From positions 1,003,433-1,067,432 of the forward strand of contig NC_018256.1 in NCBI RefSeq assembly GCF_000227135.1: a stretch of DNA of 64,000 bases, given 5' to 3'. The DNA comes from Leishmania donovani (Eukaryota; Euglenozoa; Kinetoplastea; Trypanosomatida; Trypanosomatidae). A program made the position numbers and the translations under genes. Each line of letters starts with the position of its first letter. The stretch's first letter is position 1. This document shows positions 1 to 10,271 of this stretch, one piece after another. Below the pieces are notes generated by a model that did no database searches, was not told where the DNA came from, and saw only the letters and a program-made list of their open reading frames with translations.

Positions 1-68
1 CGCCAATGTAGCCGCATCTGCGGAAACTTTCATGGTAGACGGCACAGGCGAGATGTCCTCCACAGATT

Positions 69-1412
69 TTACGATGCTACTGCTCGCCGTGGTGGTGTCC
101 TTACCACTGCTGTTGAGGTGCCTGTTGTCCCTGTCTGATTGATCGATAGGGATGGTGATGAGCTACCGCCCATGCGACTCTCGATCTCCAGGAGTGTGGA
201 GCGGGTGGGTGGTCCAGCCGCCTTTGGAGGAAAAGCTGTAGGCGGTGGGGTTGTGCTCGCCGCACTCGTCCCGGTTGCATTGGAAGCCTTTTCGGTCACC
301 TCGCGCAGCCCTCTGAGGCGCGCACGCGCGCCGCCCCGTCGTTCCTGCACCTCCGGTGCGTACGGCACCGTCACCTTTAGCTGTCCGGTCGTGGTAGAGC
401 GCTGCACCTGCGCCGCGTCCGCCGCAAGCTCGTCCTCGACCGGCACCTGGAGCAGCTTCCCCTTGATGAAAACCCGCACCACATCAACCTCTACCTGCAC
501 AGAGAGCAGCGTGGTGGCGATGAACTTGCCAGGCTCCACGGTGAGCACGAACTCCGCAGCGTCGTCCTGGTTCACGTGGAAAGGCACGCGGGGTTCGTTG
601 CGCAGCAGTAGACGACCAAACTTGCTGCGCTCCTCCTCGGCGGTCAGACGCTTTGACGGCTGTTGCTGCCTCTTCAGTTCCTGATGGAGAGCAGCGATGC
701 TGCCGGGCTGCGGGGTCGACTGCTCTTCCCTTTTCTTCCGCTCCATCTGCTGCTGCTCGTGCAACATCTGCAGACGCTCCTCCGGTGTGTGCCCGTACAC
801 ACGCTCGCCCTTGTCGTTGTACTTGGGCGGAAACGGATCTATTCCCTTTGCTAGCATCTCTTGCTTGATGCGCTCCGCCTCGCGCACCTTCATCGCCTCC
901 TCCTCGGCCACCTCAATCACCACATCCTCCGCCTGTCGCGCCATGATGCGCTCCGCTCTGATGATCTCATCGCCGTCCAGCTCCTTCAACTGAGGCAATG
1001 AGTGAATGACATAGGCGCGGTAACCCTCCGTCTTCGTGCATGGGTTGCCTGTCAGGTGTAGCGACTCCAGAAACGGATTCGCGAGCAGTGTCTGCACCGA
1101 TGTCGGATCCGCAATGAAGTTCAGCGTGAGGTCCAGCCGTTCCAGCGCCTCGCACCCTTGAAGCCCGTCAATTACCGTAATATTGTTCACGGCGAGGTTG
1201 AGGTACTTCAGCCACTTCAGGTGCCGTAGTCCTTCGATGTGGCTGATATAGTTGTTGCAGAGGTAGATAATCTCCAGCTGGCGGCATGCGTCGCCGATGA
1301 GATCGATCTTTTCAATATCCTGCTGATGAAGAGCGATCTCTTTCAGGTTCGAGAGGCAGCCCTCGTTGTGCTCCGCGCGGCGACGGAGCAGCTCCACCGT
1401 AATCCGGACCAT
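69..1412 (-). CDS. DNAAF11: Leucine-rich-repeat dynein-arm assembly factor, DNAAF11/LRRC6 (TbLRTP) type
   Basis: The protein has 447 residues. Leucine-rich repeats fill residues about 20-125, with core strings such as LEIIYLCNN, LKYLNLAVNN and LERLDLTLN. An LRR cap follows (LTGNPCTKTEGYR, then LPQLKELDG). A charged helical segment spans about 150-265, with a beta-rich CS/p23-like region at about 275-355 and a Ser/Thr/Pro-rich tail. This order is that of the LRRC6/Tilb/seahorse family, required in other eukaryotes for cytoplasmic preassembly of axonemal dynein arms; the trypanosome homologue LRTP has been linked to basal bodies and flagella. The start codon is directly preceded by an (AT)n run at 1411-1426, so the 5' end is well bounded. 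It is the most distal gene of the minus-strand array in this window. Family assignment rests on domain order; the exact role in this organism is inferred. Confidence 0.85.
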   Translation of the reverse strand: MVRITVELLRRRAEHNEGCLSNLKEIALHQQDIEKIDLIGDACRQLEIIYLCNNYISHIEGLRHLKWLKYLNLAVNNITVIDGLQGCEALERLDLTLNFIADPTSVQTLLANPFLESLHLTGNPCTKTEGYRAYVIHSLPQLKELDGDEIIRAERIMARQAEDVVIEVAEEEAMKVREAERIKQEMLAKGIDPFPPKYNDKGERVYGHTPEERLQMLHEQQQMERKKREEQSTPQPGSIAALHQELKRQQQPSKRLTAEEERSKFGRLLLRNEPRVPFHVNQDDAAEFVLTVEPGKFIATTLLSVQVEVDVVRVFIKGKLLQVPVEDELAADAAQVQRSTTTGQLKVTVPYAPEVQERRGGARARLRGLREVTEKASNATGTSAASTTPPPTAFPPKAAGPPTRSTLLEIESRMGGSSSPSLSINQTGTTGTSTAVVRTPPRRAVAS

Positions 1413-2328
1413 ATATATATATATATGTGTGTGCTACTCTGTATGCTTGGGTAGAGAGGCAGAAAGGGAAGGCGTGGTCTGTGATATCCTGGCGCGAGAG
1501 AGCCACTCCAGAAAGGGACAGGGCAGCACACGTGGAATATGATGGAGAGACACGGATTGTGTATGCACGTGTGAGGAGTGGGTCAATCCAAAAACGGCGT
1601 GTGCGAGGATGTAAGCGTCGTCGACAGATGTGCTAGCTGCCTCGCAGTGTGGCACACTTCACTGCCTGGGGCCACCGTCTGCTTGATCCCAAAAGCGCTG
1701 TCTATTTCCCTGCCTCCTCTGTCCTGCGCTCACGTCGATGGGAGAGACAGGAGGTCAATCGGCCCATCGCGCCCCCACCCCTCTCCTAACGCTCTCACCA
1801 TTTCGAGTGGAGCACACCAGGCAAAGTAACAGAACACTAAGGTGCCGCGATGAATCTCTAGGCGCTACACACACACACACACGAGCTCCATGTCTGCTCA
1901 ACACATGCCGCGGCCCTTCCACTTTTTGTTGTTTGGAACCGCGGCACAGCATCCACGCATTCGGTGCGGTGATCTATCACGGCATCTCGATTTTTGCCTC
2001 GGTTGTCTTTCTTTCTGCACTGCACGTGCTTGCTTGTCCCCTCCACGCACATACACGCACGTGCAGACGTGCATGGCGTCAACGCTCACCCCCCTTGCCC
2101 GGTCGCTCTGTTGTGTGCTCGTCCCTTCCATCCTCCTCACGTCCCACGCTGATCGGTGGTGACGACGATGGACCCTCTTCGCCAATCAGCGAGACTCTTG
2201 CATCAGCACACAAGAAGGGTGGAGCAGAAGGAGCATAGGGGGAGAAAGAGAAAGCCTGACAGGGTGTAGATAGCTATTCAAGCCGCAAGACAAGAACGGA
2301 AGAGGAAAAAATATATAAGCTATTCCTT
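1413..2328. other. Intergenic spacer
   Basis: No convincing CDS was found. It holds the (AT)n run next to the LRR gene start, a short (CA)n run near 1869-1882 and pyrimidine-rich tracts on the minus strand suited to trans-splicing and polyadenylation signals. Short ORFs on both strands have simple-repeat or UTR-like composition. Confidence 0.6.
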
Positions 2329-2876
2329 TAACGTGACCACCCTTTCGGCCGTGTAAGATGAGCTGCACGCCAACCCACTGGCACTGCCGCAGGCCACATC
2401 CGCGTGGTGCAAAGCAGCGCTAGACACACGCGCGTTACCGCCATGCGCCGACTCAGTCGGCTGAGCGCGGCCCCTGCCTCGAACCCTGCCCATCCATCCG
2501 CATCGCGGGTCGCCGCCCAGTGCATCTTTCAACGTGGCCCGGGCGCCCCACACCAGTGGGGCAGTGTGAGGCCCGGGGGTGGGATACGTACGAGTCGCGC
2601 AGGCACTTCGCGCATCACATGGATGGCACAGACGAGTTCATCGACGCAGGTCGCTCCAACGCCACGCCAACCAGGACCTGACCATCGACGTCAGTAGCGC
2701 TGAATCGGCCTCGCCTTCCCACATCGCAGGCACTTGGCCCTGTCACCACCAGAGGTGGTTCGGCATTGGCGGGGGTAGGAGGAGGGGGGAAGGCTGCTTA
2801 GCTTCCCCACACAGAGTTGGGTGTACTGACTCCTGAGATACCACGCACTGAGAGGTGTCCACTCGTCGTCAGGGTT
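2329..2876 (-). repeat. SIDER-type degenerate retroposon
   Basis: The element is in minus orientation. Its 5' end (right side, about 2790-2876) carries the trypanosomatid retroposon 5' hallmark: on the minus strand a string like GACACCTC, then GTGGTATC, CAGTAC and GTGTGGGGAAGC. The body is similar to the other copies in this window, and the left 170 bp nearly match the copy at 9258. It lies downstream of the gene at 4212-5255 in its sense, where Leishmania SIDER2 elements are known to sit and often reduce mRNA stability. The function of this copy is inferred. Confidence 0.8.
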
Positions 2877-3469
2877 CCACAAAGACCCAAGACAACAAAC
2901 ACAAAAAGGGGCCGGCTATGAGAGAAAAAGAACGCGAAGAGACGCTGCAGACATACCAGTGCACAGCTCACTGCCCGGATCACCTATGTCAACACCACCG
3001 TGATCCAGCCGCGAAAAAACGATGAGAATGCAAAGAAAATACATACAGGAAGTATACCACAAAGAGCAGACACACACACACACACGCACACGCACGCGCG
3101 AACGTATACGCACGTTCATAGGCACACACAGAGAGAGAGAGATACAAGCGCATTGAAAAGTTAATAAGATTGCACATGTATAAGAGAAGCGGGAAGAAAG
3201 AAGGGCCGCAGCGCACCGCCCTCCCCCCCTCCTCTCTCGCCGGAGAGGAAGTAAAACGCAAAGGAAAAGAAGAAAGCACATCAAAGAACAGCGCGCCATG
3301 GCTAGAGAATGGGAGGGGCTATGGCACATCTGTCGTCGGTAGATAGGGGGAGGGGGAGAGGCTGACGAACGACCGCCCTCACACCATTCTTCTCGTTCTG
3401 TACGGGCAATCACATAAGAACAGCTGCAAAACCACGAAGAGAGCGAAGAGAGAAGAAAACGTGGAAAGT
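2877..3469. other. Intergenic spacer with simple repeats
   Basis: The sequence is purine-rich on the plus strand, with (CA)n at about 3069-3094 and (GA)n near 3131. No gene-like ORF was found. Confidence 0.55.
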
Positions 3470-4200
3470 CAACGCCGCACCGGTCAGGGCCGCTCTCACC
3501 CTGTCTTCCTGGAGCTGAAGCCGAAAGTGGGCGATTTCATCTTGGTTGCGACCCTAATCATCCACGAAGGCATCGATTAACTCACGGGGGACGGTAATGA
3601 AGGCGTCAGTGCGCGTCGGCGATCGCGCTCGAGCACGCTCGCTCAGATCGAGCCGATGCTGAACGCGGTGCAGCATCCGCTCCGTCGAAAGGTGTGTTTA
3701 GTGGATCTGGGATACTGATACGCGCGCAGCTGCGTCAGCGGCGTTCCAGCAGCTCCTCTTAATAGGCCTGCACCGTTTCCTTGGACTGCCAGTGGCGCCG
3801 CGGCGCATCACGGAGCTGAAGCACTGCCTATCGAGACGCTGTTGCTACCTCTCTCTCGATCCGTCGCGCCTCGCCGAGAGTCTAGCCGCCGCTGGGAGAG
3901 GCAGAGAAAATCGATGTATTTCCGGTGCCGTTCATCAGGTGACAGCTGTCGCTGGCTGGCGCGAAGGAACCGAGGTAACGCATGGGGCCGTCCAGCTCGC
4001 GCTTCTCCGAGGGCCGGTGGCGACAAAGCTCAGCGTCGCGGAGCTGCCGCCTCTTGAGCCTCGCTGCGAGGCTCCTCATCGTCGTTCCGCCCCTCGCCGC
4101 CGCTACAGTCAGCCGCTCCAGGCTGCCAGAGGTGAAAACTACAGAAGCCTAGCTCGGAGACTCCGCCGCGGCGGTCTTGTCAAGGCTTGGTCCGAAGCTG
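3470..4200 (-). pseudogene. Possible decayed coding sequence, GC-rich block
   Basis: This block has the GC-rich, low-repeat texture of coding DNA, unlike the simple-repeat spacers beside it. Minus-strand reading gives short stretches that look like protein (for example SPDERHRKYIDFLCLSQRR near 3900-4000 and ITVPRELIDAFVDD near 3550-3600), but in different frames and interrupted by stops. I do not recognise a family. A decayed gene fits best; GC-rich untranslated sequence is the alternative. Confidence 0.35.
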
Positions 4201-4211
4201 CACCCTCGTTG

Positions 4212-5255
4212 TTACCCTGCTTTTTTTTTAGACGACGTATTGGGGACCTTTCTGTCAGCCTTCAGCAGCGGGTTGCCACCACGACGCGTTGCAGAGGTCG
4301 GCACGGTCACCATATCCCTTGAGAACCCGACTAGCGGAGGCGTCGGCGATGGGCTGAGGCTGAACGGCGACAATTCCAGCGCCGTCCGCTGACCGCCAAC
4401 GCCAGAGGGAGTGAAAGAAGAGCTGGCACCCAGCGAGGACCAGTGTCGCAGCGTCGGCACTGCGGCAGACACATCCGGTGCACTCGTGAAGCGTGACGCT
4501 GAGTCACCTGCAGAGAGGAGGGCAGCTTGCCTCGGTGCACGAACAGCCCATAGGCTTGCACTTGTCTCCTGCGATCGAGTAGCACTTAGCGTGGCGGCGC
4601 CAGTGCTCCCCTCGGACGGGGGCACGGGTATGGCATAATACTGCATTGCCTTCTTCACACGCGATCCGTCAGGCGCCAAAACCAGTGACGCTTTCCACGT
4701 CTCGTACTGCTTGAGCGAGCGGCACAGCAGCGCCTCGTGGGTGGAGGTATGATGCACGAAGCTCAACACGTTTATGAGTGCCTCATACTGTGCAGAAGAG
4801 GTCGCGTGCAGCAAGAGGTCCACCGGCATCTCGTGGAAGCAGTTCCGGCGAGGGAAGTCCTTGGGTGCAATGGCGAAGGGGCGACTCCGCATGCGGACGC
4901 CAAGGGCACGCGCCTGTGCATCGCAGATAAGTTCCGAAATGTCCTCGACTTTGGCGCACCGCGAGACGCGCCCCCGCTTCGAGGCTACACCGATCGTGTA
5001 GTCTGTAACAAAGACGACACGCTTGTCGCGGGCACCGATACGGTTGAGCTTACTCACCACGTCAAAGAAGAAAAGTCGAGCACCTTGCAGGTAAGGAAAG
5101 GCGCTGCTGTACTTTTCTGGGAGGTCGATGAGAGCGCACTCCACGAACGACTTACCCGTCCGCGTCACGGGGGAGATGCACTTCCTTTCCTTCTCCACAT
5201 CACACGAGGCCGCGTCGGGTGAGGAAGTGGTACTCATGGAATGGTGCAATGGCAT
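4212..5255 (-). CDS. Hypothetical trypanosomatid protein
   Basis: The ORF has 347 residues. The first 200 residues look folded: alternating hydrophobic strands include KRVVFVTDYTIGV near residue 80, and a segment around 130-190 contains DLLLHATSS and YEALINVLSFVHH. The strand pattern resembles PH-like or myosin-tail-like lipid-binding domains, but this is a loose resemblance, not an assignment. From about residue 215 the protein is Ser/Ala/Pro-rich and probably disordered, ending in a basic tail with SSKKKAG. A second in-frame ATG at 5237 (MSTTSS) could be the real start. A SIDER lies about 1.3 kb downstream. No function is proposed. Confidence 0.7.
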   Translation of the reverse strand: MPLHHSMSTTSSPDAASCDVEKERKCISPVTRTGKSFVECALIDLPEKYSSAFPYLQGARLFFFDVVSKLNRIGARDKRVVFVTDYTIGVASKRGRVSRCAKVEDISELICDAQARALGVRMRSRPFAIAPKDFPRRNCFHEMPVDLLLHATSSAQYEALINVLSFVHHTSTHEALLCRSLKQYETWKASLVLAPDGSRVKKAMQYYAIPVPPSEGSTGAATLSATRSQETSASLWAVRAPRQAALLSAGDSASRFTSAPDVSAAVPTLRHWSSLGASSSFTPSGVGGQRTALELSPFSLSPSPTPPLVGFSRDMVTVPTSATRRGGNPLLKADRKVPNTSSKKKAG

Positions 5256-5754
5256 GTGGTTGCTTGGGGCTCGATGCAGTGCTGATCTGCTCTACGCATG
5301 CACGTAAAAAGACGATCCCCCCTCAGTTCCGTCGCACGGACACAAAAGGAGAGAAACTCAGGGAGCACGTCTGCACGTCCTGGCATGCATCATCGCTCAA
5401 AGGAAGTTCTACCAAGTTCTGTCACGTGTCCTGCTCCCACCTTTCCTGAGAATGCTTTCCTTTCCTTCTATATAGATCGTATCTTCTCTCTGTCGGCTGT
5501 GTCGGTAGGAGGAAGGAGCACAGTGGCGTACTGGCGTGATGTGGCGTCAAGTAGTGAGCACAGAAAACGAAAAGAGACAACAGAAAGGTGCAGGCGGTGA
5601 AGTCGGGGGGAGTGCAAAGATATTCGGTGCCTGTTTTTACGACATTTACACGGCAGAATGCGCATACTCATCAACTCCGACAACGACTGCGTTGAACTCG
5701 AGGCGGTTACGCTACGCTCGCGCGCCGCAGACCACATACGCACAGCTTCCTTTC
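5256..5754. other. Intergenic spacer upstream of the 4212-5255 gene
   Basis: No CDS was seen. It contains the putative 5' leader of the minus-strand gene and part of the 3' flank of the next gene. Confidence 0.5.
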
Positions 5755-6362
5755 CGTCAAAGTGCCCGCCATCTCTGCCGCACAGCATGAGTGAAACCCC
5801 ACTCAGCTCACCTCAGGGCCTGTCACAGGCCCCATCCGCGTGGGGCGAGGCAGCGCTAGACACACGTGTTACAGCAATGCGCCGACTCAGTCATCCCAGC
5901 ACCGCCCCTACGCAAAACTCTACTCGCCCCCCCCCTCGCATCGCAGGTCGCCTCGCAGCCGCGCCACCCATTGTGCTGGTCGCCACCCAGTGCATCTCCT
6001 CGCGGTCGCGCAGGCTGTGCCTCCACCAGCAGGCAGTGCGAGGGCCATGTGGGATACGTTCGAGTCACGCGGACACGTCGCCTATCACGTGGATGGCAGA
6101 AGCGTGCGCACCGTCGCTGGCCTCTCCAGCGCAACAATGTCCACAGCCTGACCGCCGGCATGCGTAGCGGTACATCGCTCTCACCCTCCCGCCCTCCGCC
6201 ATGTCCGAGGTGCGTGAAGTTTTCACCACCTGAAGTGGCTCGGCGTTGGCAGGGATAGGGGGTGGGGGCTGCATAGCTTCCCCCACACAGAGCGTGGGGA
6301 GGGGGAGAGGGGTGTACTGCGCCCTGCGATGCCACGCGCGGAGAGGGGTGTCCTCCCCGCTC
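5755..6362 (-). repeat. SIDER-type retroposon
   Basis: It is in minus orientation with the 5' hallmark at about 6240-6362. The body shares long strings with the copies at 27.6 kb, 39 kb and 45.4 kb, including the region with CAGCGCTAG-type sequence near its left end. It begins only about 160 bp downstream of the GPDH-like stop codon, so it probably lies inside that gene's 3' UTR. Confidence 0.85.
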
Positions 6363-6521
6363 CCCCTCCGCACCCTTTCGCCATCGAGCAGAATGTATGC
6401 AGATCAATGGAATGGAGGGAGACGCACACTGCTGCCCTTTCAGCTATTTACACGACCTCCGTTTTTCTGCTCCTTCTTGCTCTGCTCTCGCCCTCCTCTT
6501 ATTGCACTTAGAGCGACCTGC

Positions 6522-8126
6522 TCAAAAGGTCGAGCCGGCGAATGCCTTCATTATGCGCTCCTTGGCTTCCGTGAAGCGCGCCTCGTCGCCGGAGAGCATC
6601 GCCTCATCCACGCCCGTGACCTGCCGCAGCAGCTCGCCACTGTCCTCACCGAGCGTATCACGATAGCCGTAGTAGCCCTCCTTCACCAGCCCCTCGCCTG
6701 CCCGTGACGCGCGAATCATGGTGTTGTAGGTGTCCATGAGCACCTCGTAGAATGGGCTGGCAACGCCACTAGTCTGCATGCGCTCGTGAAGACCGTCGAC
6801 TGTCGCCGCGAAGAGGTGGTGCTCGTGGCCACGGAAGATCGCCTCAGCGGCATCTTGCTTGCGGAAGTAGAAGTCCAGCTTGCGGCCAAGAGCAAATTCG
6901 CGCGATACAAGACACGTGCAGGCACACCAGAGCGTGGACACGGCTGGCAGCGGCAGCGGCGTGCCGGCTGCATGGCCCAAGAGCTTGTTCACGAGTTGCT
7001 CTGTGGCCGCGACGGCGTGCTGGGCGTAGGCGGCCAGGGACGTCACGCTCGTGCCCGTGTACACGCTACTCACCAAGCCAGCTCCGAAAGAGCAGAGCGG
7101 CACGCAGCCATTCACAATGGCCAGGATGGCGGCTGCGTCAGGGGCGGTCAAGTAGGTGACGGACTCGCGAGGAAAAAAGATGCGAAGCTGATCTGCGAGC
7201 GCCTCTTGCCGGCCGGCGTCAGCGGCAATGGATGGTGTCCATGCGGCGAATGTGAGCGCCACGCCGGAAAAGGCATGAGGAAGCTCCCTGCCTGACGCAG
7301 ACGAAAGTGCCGCCCTCGTTCCACCTTCGCCGGCACCACCGTCTGCGCCGGCAGCCACCGGCAGTGCGCTTGGGGGTCTGGATGAAATGAGCGAAGAAAG
7401 AGTCGCAGGTGCCCCGCTCGATGCCAGCGGCGTCGACTGCAGAGACCACTCCTTCGCCAGCACCGGGCCCGACGCCACCAACACCGGCGTCTCGATTTCG
7501 GATAGTGAGTCCGGCGCCGCTGAACTGGCATCTTCTGCGAGGGGACCATTTAGAAGCGCATCCGCAAGCTGCGCTGGCACCGCTCCATCAGCGGCGAAGC
7601 CTCGTGTGAACACCACGACAAATCCATTGGAAGGCACTGGTTCTGATTGCAAGGACGCAATCGCAGCCGGCGAGGAGCGCCACCGGGTGAGTACATCATG
7701 GGTCGCTGGGCAGTGTTCGTTCCCGAACGCGGCGCGCGCCCATGCATCATGCCCAGGCAGGTACGACGCACAAGGAGTGCACAAGAACAGAGGGTGCTGG
7801 GCCCGCTTGCGGTTTATCGCGGATGCGGCGTCGCGGCAGAATTGCTTCAAGTCCTGCAGGTGAACGACAGACGGCCATGGAGTTGCGGTAATGCTTGAGG
7901 GTGCAGCGGGTGACGAAGAGGCACCGGTAGAGCTGCCCTCTGCGCCTGAAAAGTTCGCTAGATCGCCGCTGTACGTCGAAGACAGCGTCGCGTTCGCTTT
8001 CTCCGGTGCCGCCATAGCAGCGTCCCGCGTCAAAAGGGTGACGGAGTCGACGCTGTGGTTTGCTGCGAGGGCGCAGGCGCACGCCTTACCCAGCTCTCCG
8101 GCACCAAGAACGGTGGCCGTTCTCAT
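6522..8126 (-). CDS. Glycerol-3-phosphate dehydrogenase-like protein, probably catalytically dead
   Basis: The protein has 534 residues from the ATG at 8126. That start is chosen because a clean acceptor (poly-T then CAG, minus strand, ending at 8140) lies 13 nt upstream, inside the longer open frame that runs to 8381. The N-terminus is a Rossmann dinucleotide-binding motif (VLGAGELGKA). Further on come a GPDH-like FTRGFAADG strand and ASGPVLAKEW, equivalent to the conserved SGPSFAxE. A C-terminal helical domain ends with CTCLVSREFALGRKL, matching the family CTxxxSRN...G pattern. Where GPDH has the catalytic lysine (GALKN), this protein has NGCVPL with Val342 and Pro343, and the SRN asparagine is Glu. 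Ala/Ser-rich insertions make it much longer than the usual 350-366 residues. It ends in STF, not a canonical PTS1. It may be a divergent or non-catalytic paralogue. Confidence 0.75.
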   Translation of the reverse strand: MRTATVLGAGELGKACACALAANHSVDSVTLLTRDAAMAAPEKANATLSSTYSGDLANFSGAEGSSTGASSSPAAPSSITATPWPSVVHLQDLKQFCRDAASAINRKRAQHPLFLCTPCASYLPGHDAWARAAFGNEHCPATHDVLTRWRSSPAAIASLQSEPVPSNGFVVVFTRGFAADGAVPAQLADALLNGPLAEDASSAAPDSLSEIETPVLVASGPVLAKEWSLQSTPLASSGAPATLSSLISSRPPSALPVAAGADGGAGEGGTRAALSSASGRELPHAFSGVALTFAAWTPSIAADAGRQEALADQLRIFFPRESVTYLTAPDAAAILAIVNGCVPLCSFGAGLVSSVYTGTSVTSLAAYAQHAVAATEQLVNKLLGHAAGTPLPLPAVSTLWCACTCLVSREFALGRKLDFYFRKQDAAEAIFRGHEHHLFAATVDGLHERMQTSGVASPFYEVLMDTYNTMIRASRAGEGLVKEGYYGYRDTLGEDSGELLRQVTGVDEAMLSGDEARFTEAKERIMKAFAGSTF

Positions 8127-8139
8127 GTCGACTGGCAGT

Positions 8140-8156
8140 CTGAAAAAAAAAACGTA
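8140..8156 (-). promoter_or_regulatory. Spliced-leader acceptor of the GPDH-like gene
   Basis: On the minus strand a run of ten T followed directly by CAG ends at 8140, 13 nt before the ATG at 8126. Polypyrimidine tract plus AG is the standard trans-splice acceptor in trypanosomatids. It excludes the longer upstream start. Confidence 0.6.
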
Positions 8157-9257
8157 AAGAAGGCGGGATGAGACAAGCGTGGCCGCTGGGAGAGGGGGGA
8201 GGGCAGGTGGGCAAACACGCACGCACCGGTGCCGTGCACGTACGGCCGTGAAGGGCGCACGAACATGGTTGCCCGTGTGCACGCGAAAGAAGGAGAGGGA
8301 GCGAGAGAAGGCAGGTGGAGCCACCGTCGGTTGGAAAACAACAAATGATGCGGTTCGAAGAATCAAATGAATCCAAGACAAACGGGCATGCGCACACTGG
8401 CCTCATCTGTCTTGTCCTCGCTGATTATTTTCGTCGCCATCGTTCCCTTTTCCTCTCGTACGGCACTCACGTGAGTTCTCGCCGCTGCGATACGCAGCGA
8501 CCCGGGGGAGGGCCGCTCTTTTCAACTGCACGGAGGGGGGACAAAGAGGGGGGAGAGGCCAAGGTGAGATGCAATGAAGTGGGGGCAAAACAGACAAGCG
8601 GCAAGGAATGGCGGTGGGAAGCCGGCCTCTTTCCTAATCGCGCCAACACAGCTGAATGAGCCGCTTCGCAGTACGAAGAAGGATGACCTGTTTCAGCGCG
8701 CCGGCATGTCTCCTCCTTAGCTCTCGCTTGCTCCCTCCTCTTTGCTTTCTTGCATTTCTAGCATTCAAGTCCTGCAGGCGGTATTTCATTTCGTTTCTTG
8801 AGGTCTGGTTGCACGTTCTTTGAGGTGCGTCTTCGCTGGGCAGTTTCGCAGCTCTCGCACTCTCGGAAAAGAGGTGTAGAAGAGGCGGTAGTGAAGGTTC
8901 AGATAAGAGCACGAGTACGCGAAGAGGCGCGCCTTTCCAGCATGATAGTGATGCCGCACTAACCATAATACGGCAAACAACCACGAATCATGATATATGT
9001 AAAAAAAAAAACGGGAGAGAGATAGCGAGCGAGAGCACACCTCAGCTGAAAAAGCGCAAAAAAAATGCGCGGACGCCCACGGCATGCCACGTGTGTAGCC
9101 GTTGTCACAAGTTGATATAAGGGGTAGATACTGATACGCAGTAAAAAGCATAAAACAACAACGAAATAACAAAAACAAAGGTCGGACTCTAATCATCCAC
9201 GTGAGCGGCAGCGAAACACACAAAAATGCGCGCATGCAATAACGGTCCTGTTCCGCT
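8157..9257. other. Intergenic spacer between the GPDH-like gene and the SIDER
   Basis: No gene-like ORF was found. A-rich (9001-9011) and pyrimidine-rich stretches are present. The open frames here have mixed repeat-like composition. Confidence 0.55.
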
Positions 9258-9838
9258 AACGTGACCACCCTTTCGGCCGTGTGAGATGAGCTGCACGCCA
9301 ACCCACTGGCACTGCCGCAGGCCACATCCGCGTGGTGCAAAGCAGCGCTAGACACACGCGCGTTACAGCCACGCGCCGACTCAGTCGGCTGAGCGCGGCC
9401 CCTGCCTCGAACCCTGCCCATCCACCCGCACCGCAGGTCGCCTCACAGCCGCGCCACCCATTGTGCTGGTCGCCATCTGGGGCATCCGCCTCCGGGTGGC
9501 ACTCAAGCTCCAAACACCAGAGGGTGTGAACCCCGGGGATGGGATACGTACGAGTCGCGCTGGCACTTCGCCCATCACACGGATAGCACAAGAGTATTCG
9601 CTGTGGCAAGTCTCTCTGCCGCCACGTCGACCAGGACCTGACCGCCGACATCCGTAGCGGCAAACCACTCTGGCCTCCCCCTCACGTCGTAGGCACTTGG
9701 CCCTGTCACCACCAGAGGTGGCTCGGCATTGGCAGGGGATAGGGAGAGGCTGCTTGGCTTCCCCACGCAGAGTGGGGGGAGGGGGTGTACTGGACCCTGC
9801 GGTACCGCGCACACAGGGGTGTGTTCCTCCGCCATGGG
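9258..9838 (-). repeat. SIDER-type retroposon
   Basis: It is in minus orientation. The left portion is nearly identical to the copy at 2329, while the right portion, with the 5' hallmark at about 9740-9838, is closer to the copy at 27.6 kb, so it has a mosaic look. It lies 434 bp downstream of the M1 aminopeptidase stop, in the same sense. Confidence 0.85.
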
Positions 9839-10271
9839 GATTGAACGAGGGCAAGTACGGAAACAAAAATAAAGCGAGAAATGCTTCGATCATCAGAGCG
9901 CTGTGTGAGGAGCTAAAATGGTGCGAGGAGACAGGGGGGAAGAACACATGCGAGCGCGGTGGAGAAGTGCACGCGAGAGGGCGAGCACACAAAGAGAGGG
10001 CGACGTGGAGAATTCCGTGTCACAGTGCGGCTACACGACTGCCCCGGCGTGTGTGCGGACGTGTTCACGCAAGTGGGAAAAATCAACTAGGGACACCCTC
10101 ATTTGCGAGGAGGCAGCTCAAACGCGCTGGCACGCACGTACGTCCGCTTACTACTCCTCCAGCTCACGGCCCGCCCCTCCCCTTTTGCTCCCTCCTCTCC
10201 CTCATCATTCTCTCGCTCTGTTCAGTTACATCCTCGACTCTCCCCTCCCTGGGGCTCGTGAGCGCATGGAG
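9839..10271. other. 3' flank of the M1 aminopeptidase
   Basis: No CDS was seen on either strand. A plus-strand open frame that enters the aminopeptidase antisense is a shadow. Confidence 0.5.

Noticed and set aside
8340..8370. GGTTCGAAGAATC string resembling a tRNA B-box
   Set aside because: No A-box, acceptor stem or cloverleaf could be built around it; no tRNA was found in the window.
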